Shown here piece by piece: positions 17,865-26,933 of a stretch of DNA of 64,000 nt; the first letter of the stretch is position 1; each line of letters opens with the position of its first letter. Made by a program: the position numbers and the translations under genes. The stretch covers positions 682,001 through 746,000 of the forward strand of contig OY969787.1 of the NCBI GenBank assembly GCA_963703095.1, read 5' to 3'. The notes below the pieces were generated by a model that searched no databases, had not been told where the DNA came from, and saw only the letters and a program-made list of their open reading frames with translations. This DNA is from Gaiella sp963703095 (lineage in GTDB: Bacteria; Actinomycetota; Thermoleophilia; Gaiellales; Gaiellaceae).

Positions 17865-17878
17865 GGAAAGGACAGGGC

Positions 17879-17893
17879 TACACTGGCGCGGTG
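17879..17893 (+). promoter_or_regulatory. leaderless -10 box for 17891 gene
   Basis: TACACT at 17879-17884 ends 6 bases before GTG 17891, only 14 bases downstream of the second repeat copy. The repeat therefore occupies the -35 and upstream region. Confidence 0.6.
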
Positions 17894-18292
17894 CCGGAGG
17901 AGGGCAGCGTGAACGGCCCGGTCGGCCGGGACGTCCCGGCCGACGAGGTGGACGTGCGCGCGCTGCTCGAGGCGCTCCGCGACGAGGTGCGCCGTTCCGG
18001 GGCCGAGCCCGGCGGGGAGTCCGGGTCGGCCGATCGCGCGCTCGCGCGCGCGGAGGCGGAGCGACTCTGGCCGGTGAGCGCGGACCGGTCGCTCCGGCTC
18101 CGACCGGGGTGGCGCGGCGCCGTCGGCATCCCCGTGAAGTGGGTGCTGCGCAAGCTGATGCGGTGGTACGTCGAGCCGCTCGCGTACGACCAGCGATCGC
18201 TCAACGCCGCGCTCCTCCGCCTGATCGACGACCAGGAGGAGCGCATCCGCCGGCTCGAGGGGGAGCTCGCGGAGGCACGGGGCGGCTCGTGA
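17891..18292 (+). CDS. small amphipathic/coiled-coil protein of glycan clusters
   Basis: 133 residues from GTG 17891. The middle has a basic, amphipathic stretch (PVKWVLRKLMRWYVEPLAYDQ, ~residues 79-99) followed by a heptad-like helix (RLIDDQEERIRRLEGELAEA). The RWYVEP-type segment recurs beside glycosyltransferases in other bacteria as far as I recall, but I cannot name a family. It overlaps the next glycosyltransferase by 4 bases and leads a long operon (to 27580). A membrane-surface scaffold or chain-length role is conceivable; this is speculation. Confidence 0.65.
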   Translation: MPEEGSVNGPVGRDVPADEVDVRALLEALRDEVRRSGAEPGGESGSADRALARAEAERLWPVSADRSLRLRPGWRGAVGIPVKWVLRKLMRWYVEPLAYDQRSLNAALLRLIDDQEERIRRLEGELAEARGGS

Positions 18293-19314
18293 GGATCGCC
18301 GTCTGCCGTCCACAGGTGCCGTTCGCCCGCGGCGGCGCGGAGATCTTCACCGACACGCTGGTCGACGAGCTGCGGGCACGGGGGCACGAGGCGGACGTCG
18401 TCTCGATCCCGTTCAAGTGGTATCCGGGAGCACGGGTGCTGACACAGGCGTTCCTCTGGCGGATGCTCGACCTCGACGAGGCCGACGGGCGGCCGATCGA
18501 CCTCGTCGTCGCGACGAAGTTCCCGTCGTACGTCGTTCGGCACCGGGAGAAGCGCGTCTGGCTCGTCCACCAGTTCCGGCAGGCGTACGAGCTCGACCGC
18601 ACCGGCCTCGGCCAGTTCGGTGAGTCCGCGGAGGACCGCGCCCTCCGCAGGAAGATCCACGACCTCGACCGCGTCGCGCTCGGTGAGGCGACGCGGCTCT
18701 TCGCCACGTCGGGCAACGTCGCGGGCCGGCTCGAGCAGTCGACGGGGCTGCGGGCCGAGGTGCTGCCGCACCCCCCGCAGATGCTCGACTTCCGCTGCGA
18801 GCCGGCCGAGGGCTTCGTGCTCAGCGCCTCTCGGCTCGATCGAGCGAAGCGCATCGACCTGCTCGTCGACGCGGCGGCGCTGGACGGGACGCTCGAGGTC
18901 GTCGTCGCGAGCGACGGGCCGGATCGGCCCCGACTCGAGGCGCTGGCGCGCGAGCGCGGCGTGGACGGCCGCGTCCGCTTCGAGGGCCGCGTGACGCCGG
19001 AGCGGCTCGCCGACCTGTACGCGCGGTGCGCCGCCGTCTACTACGCGCCGATCGACGAGGACTTCGGGATGGGGCCGTACGAGGCGTTCCTGTCCGGCAA
19101 GCCGGTGATCACGGCACCCGACGCGGGGGGCCCGCTCGACGTCGTGCACGATCGGCGCACCGGGCTCGTGGTGCGCGCCGAGTCGTCGGAGATCGCCGCG
19201 GCGGCTGCCTGGCTGCGCGATCATGCCGAGGAGGCTGCCGCGTTCGGGCAGGCGGGCCGGGCGCTCGCCGAGGATGTCACCTGGGATCGCGCGATCGGGA
19301 GGCTGCTCGCGTGA
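18289..19314 (+). CDS. GT4-type glycosyltransferase
   Basis: 341 residues from GTG 18289, overlapping the previous stop. It shows CRPQVPFARGGAEIFTDTLVDEL, an unusual WLVHQFRQAYELD acceptor-side segment, LSASRLDRAKRIDLLVDA, and FGMGPYEAFLSGKPVITAPDAGGPLDVV. The second glutamate of the E-x7-E motif is present as PYEAF, while the first is replaced around DEDFG, typical of a GT4 subgroup. It is part of the uninterrupted plus-strand operon. Confidence 0.83.
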   Translation: MRIAVCRPQVPFARGGAEIFTDTLVDELRARGHEADVVSIPFKWYPGARVLTQAFLWRMLDLDEADGRPIDLVVATKFPSYVVRHREKRVWLVHQFRQAYELDRTGLGQFGESAEDRALRRKIHDLDRVALGEATRLFATSGNVAGRLEQSTGLRAEVLPHPPQMLDFRCEPAEGFVLSASRLDRAKRIDLLVDAAALDGTLEVVVASDGPDRPRLEALARERGVDGRVRFEGRVTPERLADLYARCAAVYYAPIDEDFGMGPYEAFLSGKPVITAPDAGGPLDVVHDRRTGLVVRAESSEIAAAAAWLRDHAEEAAAFGQAGRALAEDVTWDRAIGRLLA

Positions 19315-20549
19315 GGATCGCCTGGTTCTCGCCGATGCCGCCGGAGCGCTCCGGGATCGCGGACTACTCCGCGCTCGTCCTGCCGGCGATCCGCGACCGG
19401 ATCGACGTCGACGTCGTCCGACGCGGCAGGCGCCGCCCGCCCCGGGGCGTCGACCTCCCCGTGTACCACGTCGGCAACGACCCGGAGGCGCACGGCTGGA
19501 TCGTCGAGGCGCTCGGGCGGACGCCCGGGCTGGTCGTCCTGCACGAGATCGTCCTCCATCACCTCGTCTCGGGCATGACCCTCGGCAGGGGCGACGCGCG
19601 CGGCTATCTCGACGCGCTCGAGCGCGAGGGCGGGCTGGTGGCGCGCCTCCTCGGCCACGCCGTGATCGAGAAGCGGATCCCCCCGCTGTGGGAGAGCCGG
19701 GCGGTGGACTATCCGCTCGCGCGCGGCGTGCTCGACCGCGCGACCGGGCTCGTCGTGCACTCGCGCTACGTCCACGACCGCGTCCGCGGCATGGGCTACC
19801 GGCGACCCGTGCACGTCGTGCCCCATGCGGCGTGGCCCGATCCCGGGATCGGGCCGGCCGCGGTCGCCGGCGATCCCCTGATCGCCGCGTTCGGCAACAT
19901 CAACGACAGCAAGCGCGTCCCCCAGCTGCTCGAGGCGTTCGCGCGTGTCAGGCGGCGCCACGCCGGCGCGCGCCTGCTGCTCGTCGGAGCGCCGTCCCCG
20001 GGCTTCGACCTGGAGCGACGGCTCCAGCGGCTCGGGCTCGACGACGACGGGATCGAGGCGACGGGATTCGTCGACGAGCCTCGTCTATGGGGCCTGATGG
20101 CCGCGGCCGACGTCCACGTCGCGCTGCGGCATCCGACGATGGGGGAGACGTCCGGGACGGTCGTCCGGGCCCTCGCGCTCGGCAAGCCGCTCGTCGTCAG
20201 CGACGTGGGGTGGTTCTCGGAGCTTCCCGACGAGGCGGCGCTCAAGATCGCGGTGGACGAGCACGAGGTCGACTCGCTCGCTGCTGCGATCGAGCTGCTC
20301 GCGACGCGCTCGGACGTGCGCGCAGCCATGGGCGCGGCCGCGGCAGCGCTCGCGTCGGGCCCCCACGCCGTCGAGCGCGTTGCCGAGGGCTACGTCGCCG
20401 CGTTCGAGGAGGTCGCCGGCGGCGGCTCCGTCGCCGACGCCGTGCTCGGGGAGGTCAGCGCGGCGGCAGCGGCCGTGGGGATCGCGCCCGGCACGGGCGA
20501 GGCCCGCGAGCTCGCGCAGCGGCTCGGCGAGGTCGACCTCGGTGCGTGA
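19311..20549 (+). CDS. GT4-type glycosyltransferase
   Basis: 412 residues from GTG 19311. WFSPMPPERSGIADYSALVLPAI is a typical GT4 start for hexosyltransferases acting late in cell-surface glycans. VVLHEIVLHHLVSGM, NINDSKRVPQLLEAF and RHPTMGETSGTVVRALALGKPLVVSDVGW (modified E-x7-E) follow. The C-terminal ~60 residues are an Ala/Glu-rich extension not needed for the fold. It shares an 8-bp overlap with the membrane protein downstream. Confidence 0.85.
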   Translation: MRIAWFSPMPPERSGIADYSALVLPAIRDRIDVDVVRRGRRRPPRGVDLPVYHVGNDPEAHGWIVEALGRTPGLVVLHEIVLHHLVSGMTLGRGDARGYLDALEREGGLVARLLGHAVIEKRIPPLWESRAVDYPLARGVLDRATGLVVHSRYVHDRVRGMGYRRPVHVVPHAAWPDPGIGPAAVAGDPLIAAFGNINDSKRVPQLLEAFARVRRRHAGARLLLVGAPSPGFDLERRLQRLGLDDDGIEATGFVDEPRLWGLMAAADVHVALRHPTMGETSGTVVRALALGKPLVVSDVGWFSELPDEAALKIAVDEHEVDSLAAAIELLATRSDVRAAMGAAAAALASGPHAVERVAEGYVAAFEEVAGGGSVADAVLGEVSAAAAAVGIAPGTGEARELAQRLGEVDLGA

Positions 20550-22632
20550 CGCGCTGCGGCGCGTCCCCGCCTGGGCGTGGCTCGGCGGCATCGTCGTCGG
20601 GTCGGCGCTGCTGCGGCTCTGGATGGTGCGCGGGATCCCGGCTCCGTTCGTCTTCGTCGACGAGCTGATCTACTCCGAGCTCGCACGCAGCCTCGCGGCA
20701 GGGGACGGCTACGCCGTCCGCGAGACCCCGGTCACCGGCTACAGCCTGCTCTACCCGCTGCTGATCGCTCCCGCGTACGCCGCCTTCGACGACCTCACGC
20801 AGGCCTACGCGGCCGCCAAGGGGATCAACGCGGTGGTGATGTCGCTGTCCGCGGTGCCTGCGTACCTGCTCGCTCGGCGCGTCGCCCGGCCGGGCCTGTC
20901 ACTGATCGCCGCCGGCGGCGCCGTCGTCCTTCCCTCGATGGCGTACACCGGCACGATCACCACCGAGAGCCTCTTCTACCCGGCCTCGCTCGTCCTGGCC
21001 CTGCTCCTCGTCCGCTGGCTCGAGCGCCCGTCGATCGGGCGCCTCGCCGCGCTGCTCGGGTCGCTCGCGACGGCGTACGCGACCCGCTCGCAGGCGCTCG
21101 CATTCGTGCCCGCGATCGCGACCGCGCCGCTCCTGCTGGCGTTCCTGCGCGGCCGGATGGCCGAGCTGCGCCGGTACGTCCCGGTGTACGTCCTCCTCGC
21201 GTGCGCGACGATCGGCCTCGCTGCGCTCCAGGCGATCCGCGGCCGCTCGCTCACCGACCTGCTCGGCGCGTACAGCATCGTCGGCGAGGGTGGCTACGAC
21301 GTGGGCGAGGCGCTTCGCTACTGGCTCTGGCACGTGGAGGAGCTGGCGCTCTACGCAGCCGTCCTCCCCGTCGCCGCGCTGCTCGTCCTTCTCGCGCGCG
21401 GTCGGGCCGTGCCGCCGCGCGTCCAGGAGCACCTCGCGACGACGGTCGCGCTCCTCGTCTGGTCGACCGCCGTGGTCGGTGCCTTCGCCTCTCGCTTCGC
21501 GTCGGACCGCGTCCAGGACCGCTACCTCTTCTTCCTCGTGCCGCTGCTCGTCGTGGCGCTCGTCGCCTGGGTCGAGCTCGGCGCACCCCGACCCCAGCCG
21601 GTTGCAGCGGTGGCGGCGGGCGTCGCGCTCGTGCTCCCCCTCGTCTTCCCGTACGTCCGCTTCATCGGCGAGCCCGCGAAGTCGGACACGCTGGGGCTGA
21701 TCCCGCTGTGGGCCTGGAACGACCACCTCGTCGCGGGTCGCTACTGGGTGACGGTCGCGGCGGTCGGCCTGCCGCTCGTCCTGCTCTTCCTGCTCGTCCC
21801 GGCTCGCGCCGCGATCGCCGCCCCGCTCGTCGTCGTGGCGCTCCTGGCGATCGCCTCGCGACCCGTCTGGTCGGGGCCGCAGGGCTTCGTCGCGGCGGGC
21901 ACGGGTGCGCTCTTCCAGGGGATCCGCGGGGTGGAGCGGAGCTGGATCGACGCGGAGGTGGGGGCGGGCGACGAGGTCGTCGCGCTGTGGACGGGCCGCG
22001 CCGACCGGTTCACCGTCAACCAGAACGAGTTCTTCAACCGGCGCGTCGGTCGCGTCCTCTACACGGGCCAGCCCACGCCGGGCGGGATCGGCGAGACCCG
22101 CGTCACCCTCGGGCCGGACGGGGTCTTCCGCGGCCCGGACGGCGGCCCGGTGCGGGCGCCCTACGCCCTCCTCGACGGCTCCGTGACGCCCGACGGGATC
22201 GTCGTCGCGCGCGACGAGCTGCTCGGGACCACGCTCTGGCGGCTCTCCGGACCGCTCAGCTCGACCACGCGCGTGACGGGCCTCTACCCGAACGACACGT
22301 GGTCGGGCCGCACCGTGACCTGGAAGCGGCTGCGCTGCGAGCCCGGGAGGCTCGTCGTGTCGCTCCGGAGTGACCCCAGCCTCTTCACCGAGCCGCAGGT
22401 CGTGCGGGCGGCGACGACCTGGGTGGGAGGCGGGGCCGAGGCCACAGCGCGGGTCGAGCCGGACGGGCGGGCCACGCTCCCGATCGCGGTCGCGCCCTCC
22501 GCCGACGGATCCTGCGTGGTCGCCTTCACCGTCGAGCCGACCGCGGTGCCGGCCGAGGTGATCCCGGGCTCCGGGGACGACCGCGTCCTCGGCGCGCACT
22601 TCGACGCGTTCGCCTATACCCCACGGGCATGA
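20542..22632 (+). CDS. large polytopic GT-C-like membrane protein
   Basis: 696 residues from GTG 20542. About twelve helices span residues ~10-470. The first outer loop contains FVFVDELIYSELARSLAAGDGYAVRE, with DE at the expected GT-C catalytic site. After residue ~480 a long extracellular part follows, with VNQNEFFNRRVGRVLY, GTTLWRLSGPL and GLYPNDTWSG segments. The same layout appears in the paralogue at 27564-29714. A polyprenyl-phosphate-dependent sugar transferase is the likeliest role. Confidence 0.72.
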   Translation: MRDALRRVPAWAWLGGIVVGSALLRLWMVRGIPAPFVFVDELIYSELARSLAAGDGYAVRETPVTGYSLLYPLLIAPAYAAFDDLTQAYAAAKGINAVVMSLSAVPAYLLARRVARPGLSLIAAGGAVVLPSMAYTGTITTESLFYPASLVLALLLVRWLERPSIGRLAALLGSLATAYATRSQALAFVPAIATAPLLLAFLRGRMAELRRYVPVYVLLACATIGLAALQAIRGRSLTDLLGAYSIVGEGGYDVGEALRYWLWHVEELALYAAVLPVAALLVLLARGRAVPPRVQEHLATTVALLVWSTAVVGAFASRFASDRVQDRYLFFLVPLLVVALVAWVELGAPRPQPVAAVAAGVALVLPLVFPYVRFIGEPAKSDTLGLIPLWAWNDHLVAGRYWVTVAAVGLPLVLLFLLVPARAAIAAPLVVVALLAIASRPVWSGPQGFVAAGTGALFQGIRGVERSWIDAEVGAGDEVVALWTGRADRFTVNQNEFFNRRVGRVLYTGQPTPGGIGETRVTLGPDGVFRGPDGGPVRAPYALLDGSVTPDGIVVARDELLGTTLWRLSGPLSSTTRVTGLYPNDTWSGRTVTWKRLRCEPGRLVVSLRSDPSLFTEPQVVRAATTWVGGGAEATARVEPDGRATLPIAVAPSADGSCVVAFTVEPTAVPAEVIPGSGDDRVLGAHFDAFAYTPRA

Positions 22633-23705
22633 GGATCGTCGTCGACGTCTCCCCGCTCTCCCATCCCCGCACAGGGATCGGGAACTACATCCTCGGCTCG
22701 CTCGGCGGGCTCGCCCGCGCGGCGGTGGCACGCGGACACGAGGTGATCGCGTTCGCGCCCACGAGCCTGCGCGGGCCGGAGCGGATCCGCGAGGCGCTGG
22801 CAGGGCTCCCGGTCGAGCAGCGGCTGCTCCCGCTGCCCGCCTCGCACGCGCTCCGCACCGCCTGGAGCCGCGCCGGGCGTCCCGCGGTCGAGCGCGCCGT
22901 TGGCCACGTCGACGCGTTCCTCTTCACGGACTGGATGTACCCCGCCCAGCGTGCCGGCGTGCGCGCGACGGTGTGCCACGACCTCGTGCCATTCCACCAT
23001 CCGGAGTGGTGCACCGCGCGGACGGTGGCGATGCACACGCGGAAGGGGCACCACGCCGCGCGCACCTGCGACGTCGTGTTCGCCAACTCCGCCTTCACGG
23101 CCGCCGACCTGGTCGCCACGCTCGACGTCCCCCCGGAGCGGATCGTGGTCGCCCCGCCCGGGCTCGGCGCAGGCCTCGGGCCCGAGGGCGCTCGCACCGA
23201 TCTCGGCGGCGTCGCGGCTCTCGGCGTGGGGACGATCGAGCCGCGCAAGAACCTCGCCCGCCTCGTGGAGGCCTGGCGCCTGCTCGACGGCGAGGTGGGG
23301 CTGGCGCTCGCCGGCGGCGAGGGGTGGGGCGACCGGCCGGATCTCGCCGACCCGCGGATCCGCCGCCTCGGCTTCGTCGCCGACAGCGCGCTCGGAGCCG
23401 TCTACCGTGGTGCGGCCGTGCTCGTCTACCCATCCCTGTTCGAGGGCTTCGGCATGCCGGTGATCGAGGCGATGGCGTGCGGGACGCCCGTCGTCGCCTC
23501 GGCGCATCCGTCGCTCGACGAGGCGTGCGGCGACGCGGCGATCCGCGTCGACCCGCTCGACCCCGCCGCCATCGCGGACGGCATCCGCCAGGCGCTCGCC
23601 CGCCGGGAGGAGCTGGTCCCGCTCGGCCTGCGTCACGCGGCCCGGTTCGACTGGGACGCGACGGGACGCGTCATGCTCACTGCGCTCGAGGAGCGGCAGC
23701 GGTGA
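22629..23705 (+). CDS. GT4-type glycosyltransferase (mannosyltransferase-like)
   Basis: 358 residues from ATG 22629, overlapping the previous stop. DVSPLSHPRTGIGNYILGSL, TVCHDLVPFHHPEW, ANSAFTAADLVATLDVPPERI, ALGVGTIEPRKNLARLVEAW and SLFEGFGMPVIEAMACGTPVVAS give a complete GT4 set with intact E-x7-E. EPRKN is the usual donor-phosphate contact. It is close in sequence style to the glycosyltransferase half of the next gene, suggesting local duplication. Confidence 0.9.
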   Translation: MRIVVDVSPLSHPRTGIGNYILGSLGGLARAAVARGHEVIAFAPTSLRGPERIREALAGLPVEQRLLPLPASHALRTAWSRAGRPAVERAVGHVDAFLFTDWMYPAQRAGVRATVCHDLVPFHHPEWCTARTVAMHTRKGHHAARTCDVVFANSAFTAADLVATLDVPPERIVVAPPGLGAGLGPEGARTDLGGVAALGVGTIEPRKNLARLVEAWRLLDGEVGLALAGGEGWGDRPDLADPRIRRLGFVADSALGAVYRGAAVLVYPSLFEGFGMPVIEAMACGTPVVASAHPSLDEACGDAAIRVDPLDPAAIADGIRQALARREELVPLGLRHAARFDWDATGRVMLTALEERQR

Positions 23706-25150
23706 CTGCGCATCGGCGGCCGGTGGAGGTCGCGATCGTCGTCCGTCGTCCGGGCGGTGAGCAGGGGCGCGAATACCTCGTCCTCCTGCGCGCGCCGGAC
23801 AAGCTCGGCTACTGGCACCTCGTCGCGGGCGGTGTCGAGTGGGACGAGGAGCCGGCGTCGGCAGCGGCGCGGGAGCTCCGGGAGGAGACGGGGCTCGACG
23901 CACCCGTCGTCGCGCTCGGCGAGCCGCTCGCCTACTCGCTCGCGGACGACCCGGAGCCGGTGCGCGCGCGGTTCGCGCCGGGGACCACGCACGTCCGCGT
24001 CCACTCGTACCTCGCCGACGCGCCCGTTGGCTGGGAGCCCCGGCTCGACGACGAGCACGTCGACCACCGCTGGCTGCCCGAGGTCGAGGCGATCGCGCTC
24101 CTCCACTACCGCGAGCCCCGCGAGGCCGTGCGGAGAGCGTCCGCGCAGCGCGACCCACGGGGGGACGGCCCGGGCTCAATGAAGGCCGGCATCGACACGT
24201 CGCCGCTCGCGCAGACCCGCGCCGGCACGGCCCGGCACGTCAAGGGCCTCCTCGACGCGCTGCGCGGCCGACGGGGGCTCGAGCTCGTCGGTCTGAGCGC
24301 CGGACGTGGCACCGGACGGCTCGCGACGGTCAGGCGCGACGTGCTCTGGTACCCGTTCCGGCTCGGGCACGCGGCGGCCGGCCTGGACGTCCTGCACTGC
24401 ACGACGTTCCGGGCGCCGCTGCGCCCGCGCTGCCCGCTCGTCGTGACCGTCCACGACCTGGCCGTGGTCCGGTACCCCGAGACCCTCCCCCGCTGGCACC
24501 GGGAGACGGGCGCCCGGGCGCTGCGCGCGGCGCTGCGGGTCGCCGATGCCGTGGTCGCGGTCTCCTCGTCGACACGCGACGAGCTCGTCGCGCTGATGGG
24601 CGTCGACCCGTCCCGCGTTCGCGTCGTCCCGAACGGCGTCAGCCCGGTGTTCGCGCCCGACGGGCCGCGAGCGGAGGGCGAGTACGTCCTCGCCGTCGGC
24701 ACGCTCGAGCCGCGCAAGAACCTCGCACGCGCGGTGGAAGCAGCCCGGCTCGCGGGACGCGAGCTGCGCGTCGCCGGGATGTCGGGGTGGGGAGGGGTCA
24801 CAGCCGACGGCTGGGTGGGCGAGCCGACCGACGACGAGCTCGCCGCGCTGATCCGCGGGGCGAGCTGCGTCGTCTACCCGTCGCTGTACGAAGGCTTCGG
24901 GCTGCCTGTCCTGGAGGCGATGGCGTGCGGCACGCCCGTGGTGACGAGCTGCGGTGGAGCGACGGAGGAGGTCGCGGGCGGGGCCGCGGTGCTCGTCGAT
25001 CCGCTCGATCCGGAGGCGATCGCTGCGGGGATCCACGAGGCGGAGGCCCGAAGGGACGAGCTCGTCCCCCGTGGCCTCGATCGGGCCGCGGCGTTCCCGT
25101 GGAGCGTCGCGGGCGATCGGGTCGAGGCGCTCTGGCGGGAGCTGACGTGA
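23702..25150 (+). CDS. NUDIX hydrolase-GT4 glycosyltransferase fusion
   Basis: From GTG 23702 one uninterrupted frame encodes 482 residues. Residues ~8-150 are a NUDIX domain with a full Nudix box (GGVEWDEEPASAAARELREETGL, split here as residues 43-52 GGVEWDEEPA and 57-65 RELREETGL). Residues from Met160 (codon at 24179) form a GT4 enzyme: GIDTSPLAQTRAGTARHV, VTVHDLAVVRYPE, VGTLEPRKNLARAVEA and SLYEGFGLPVLEAMACGTPVV. No stop separates them. The NUDIX part may cleave a nucleotide sugar or related NDP compound. Two separate proteins from internal initiation at 24179 are possible. Confidence 0.8.
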   Translation: MTAHRRPVEVAIVVRRPGGEQGREYLVLLRAPDKLGYWHLVAGGVEWDEEPASAAARELREETGLDAPVVALGEPLAYSLADDPEPVRARFAPGTTHVRVHSYLADAPVGWEPRLDDEHVDHRWLPEVEAIALLHYREPREAVRRASAQRDPRGDGPGSMKAGIDTSPLAQTRAGTARHVKGLLDALRGRRGLELVGLSAGRGTGRLATVRRDVLWYPFRLGHAAAGLDVLHCTTFRAPLRPRCPLVVTVHDLAVVRYPETLPRWHRETGARALRAALRVADAVVAVSSSTRDELVALMGVDPSRVRVVPNGVSPVFAPDGPRAEGEYVLAVGTLEPRKNLARAVEAARLAGRELRVAGMSGWGGVTADGWVGEPTDDELAALIRGASCVVYPSLYEGFGLPVLEAMACGTPVVTSCGGATEEVAGGAAVLVDPLDPEAIAAGIHEAEARRDELVPRGLDRAAAFPWSVAGDRVEALWRELT

Positions 25151-26178
25151 CGCTCGTGGTCGTCGACGCCGACGTCCTCGGTCGACGCCGCACCGGGGAC
25201 GAGACCCACGTCGCCAACCTGCTGCGCGCGCTTCCCGGGCCGGCCGCCGACGCCGGGCTGCGGCTCGCCGCTGTCACGCGGCATCCCGAGCTGGTGCCGG
25301 CCGGGATCGACGCGCACGAGCTCGCGACCGGCTCGCAGGAGCTCCGGATGGCGTGGACGCTGCCACGCCTGCTCCGACGGATAGGGGCCGATCTCGTGCA
25401 CACGCAGTACGCGCTGCCGCTCCGCTGCCCCTGCCCGGCGGTCGTGACGATCCATGACCTCTCGTTCGAGCGCGACGGAGCTCACATGGGCGCGCGCGAC
25501 CGCGCCGTGTTCCGCCGTGTCGTGCCCCGCGCCGCGCGGCGGGCTGCCCGGGTGCTGACGGTCTCGGAGCGGACGCGGCGCGACCTCGTCGAGCTCTACG
25601 ACATCGAGCCCGGCCGCATCGTGCTCACGCCCAACGCGGTCGATCCGGCGTTCACCCCCGTCGCTCCCCCGGATCGCGGGCCGGCCGTGCCCGCGTACGC
25701 GTTGGCGGTCGGCGCGATCCAGTCCCGCAAGAACCAGGAGGCTGCCCTGGCCGCCGCCCGCGAGGTCGGGCTCGAGCTCGTCGTCGTCGGCCCCGTGAAG
25801 GACGAGGCGGTCGCGGCGGCGCTCCGCGCCGGCGGCGCGCGGCTCGAGGGCTACGTCGCGCTCGGGCGGCTCGTCTCGCTCTACCGCGGCGCGAGCTGTC
25901 TCGTCCAGGCCTCCCGATTCGAGGGGTTCGGGCTGCCCGTCCTGGAGGCGATGGCCTGCGGCACACCGGTCGTCGTGGTGGACGAGCCGGCCCTCGTCGA
26001 GGTCGCGGGCGACGCCGCCGTGATCGTGGCGGAGCACGAGCTCGCCGAGGGCATCCGTCGCGCGCTGCGCGAGCGCGACCGGCTCGTCGCCGCGGGCCTG
26101 GAGCGGGCGGGGGCGTTCTCCTGGGCGGAGACGGCGCTCACGGTCGTGCGCGCGTACCGGGAGGCGCTCGGTCTGTGA
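25147..26178 (+). CDS. GT4-type glycosyltransferase
   Basis: 343 residues from GTG 25147. VVDADVLGRRRTGDETHVANLLRAL, VTIHDLSFERDG, RVLTVSERTRRDLVELYDI, PNAVDPAFTP, AVGAIQSRKNQEAAL and SRFEGFGLPVLEAMACGTPVVV form a full GT4 pattern. It resembles the two glycosyltransferases before it (HDL, SRKN/PRKN, EGFG motifs), so the three probably arose by duplication and add successive, related sugars. Confidence 0.9.
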   Translation: MTLVVVDADVLGRRRTGDETHVANLLRALPGPAADAGLRLAAVTRHPELVPAGIDAHELATGSQELRMAWTLPRLLRRIGADLVHTQYALPLRCPCPAVVTIHDLSFERDGAHMGARDRAVFRRVVPRAARRAARVLTVSERTRRDLVELYDIEPGRIVLTPNAVDPAFTPVAPPDRGPAVPAYALAVGAIQSRKNQEAALAAAREVGLELVVVGPVKDEAVAAALRAGGARLEGYVALGRLVSLYRGASCLVQASRFEGFGLPVLEAMACGTPVVVVDEPALVEVAGDAAVIVAEHELAEGIRRALRERDRLVAAGLERAGAFSWAETALTVVRAYREALGL

Positions 26179-26933
26179 GGGTCTCCGCGGTCGTCGTGTC
26201 GCACGGACATGCCGTCGAGCTAGAGGCGCTGCTGCCCGCCCTCCTGCCACAGGTCGACGAGCTGGTCGTCGTCGCGAACCGTCCCGGCTCGCTGCCGGCT
26301 GCGCTGCCGGGCGGCGTTCGCTTGCTGGAGAACGGCAGGCCACTGCCCCTCGCGGCGAACGTCAACCTCGGGACGGCGGCGACGACGGGCGAGCTCGTCC
26401 TCAACGCCACCCCCGACGCGGTGCCCGCACCCGGGGCCGTCGCCGCGCTGCGCGAGGTGCTCGAGGCCCGACCGCGCGCCGGCATCTCTGGCCCCCAGAT
26501 GGTCTGGCCGGACGGCAGCTGGCAGCCGTCGCGGCGGCGCTTCCCGACAGTGCTCGGCACACTCGAGCGTCGCACGCCGCTCCGTCACCTGCGCGGGACG
26601 TACGCACAGCGTCAGCATTACGCGCTGGACGAGCGCCCGACCGAGCCCGTCCCGTGCGACTGGATGCTCGGCGGGTTCCTGCTCATGCGGCGAACGATGC
26701 TCGACGAGCTCGGCGGCTGGGATCCGGGCTTCCGGCACTACGTCGAGGACATCGACCTCCAGTACCGGGCCGCCCTCGCGGGCTGGGAGCGGTGGTACGT
26801 CCCCGACGCGCTCGTCACGCACGCCTACGCCGCGGTGATCGACAAGCGCTGGCTCTCACGGCACACGCTGTGGCACCTGCGCGGCATGGGGCGCTTCGTC
26901 CGCAAGCACCCGTCGACCCTGAGGGCGCTGTGA
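26175..26933 (+). CDS. GT2 glycosyltransferase (rhamnosyltransferase-like)
   Basis: 252 residues from GTG 26175. GT-A features are VSAVVVSHGHAVELEALL, ANVNLGTAATTGELVLNATPDAVP (the DxD region is reduced to PDA), CDWMLGGFLLMRRTMLDELGGWD and HYVEDIDLQYRAALAGW. GG(F)xxxRR followed by ED(I)D is typical of WbbL-like rhamnosyltransferases. The missing canonical DxD suggests altered metal use, or that the aspartate of TPDA suffices. Stop and start overlap with neighbours. Confidence 0.82.
   Translation: MRVSAVVVSHGHAVELEALLPALLPQVDELVVVANRPGSLPAALPGGVRLLENGRPLPLAANVNLGTAATTGELVLNATPDAVPAPGAVAALREVLEARPRAGISGPQMVWPDGSWQPSRRRFPTVLGTLERRTPLRHLRGTYAQRQHYALDERPTEPVPCDWMLGGFLLMRRTMLDELGGWDPGFRHYVEDIDLQYRAALAGWERWYVPDALVTHAYAAVIDKRWLSRHTLWHLRGMGRFVRKHPSTLRAL

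Larger units (their letters stand above)
17396..17890. other. 495-bp divergent intergenic gap rich in hairpins
   Basis: No gene is supported here; the frames through it are fragmentary and follow the repeats. It contains a perfect 20-bp palindrome at 17492-17511, a partial copy of the repeat motif (GATCCTTCAGGGATGTG at 17578-17594), and two tandem 134-bp repeats at 17597-17864. The leaderless promoters of both flanking genes sit at its edges. Confidence 0.8.

Noticed and set aside
17405..17890. Short open frames through the hairpin repeat
   Set aside because: The predicted peptides repeat with the DNA unit, have no start context and no known motif.
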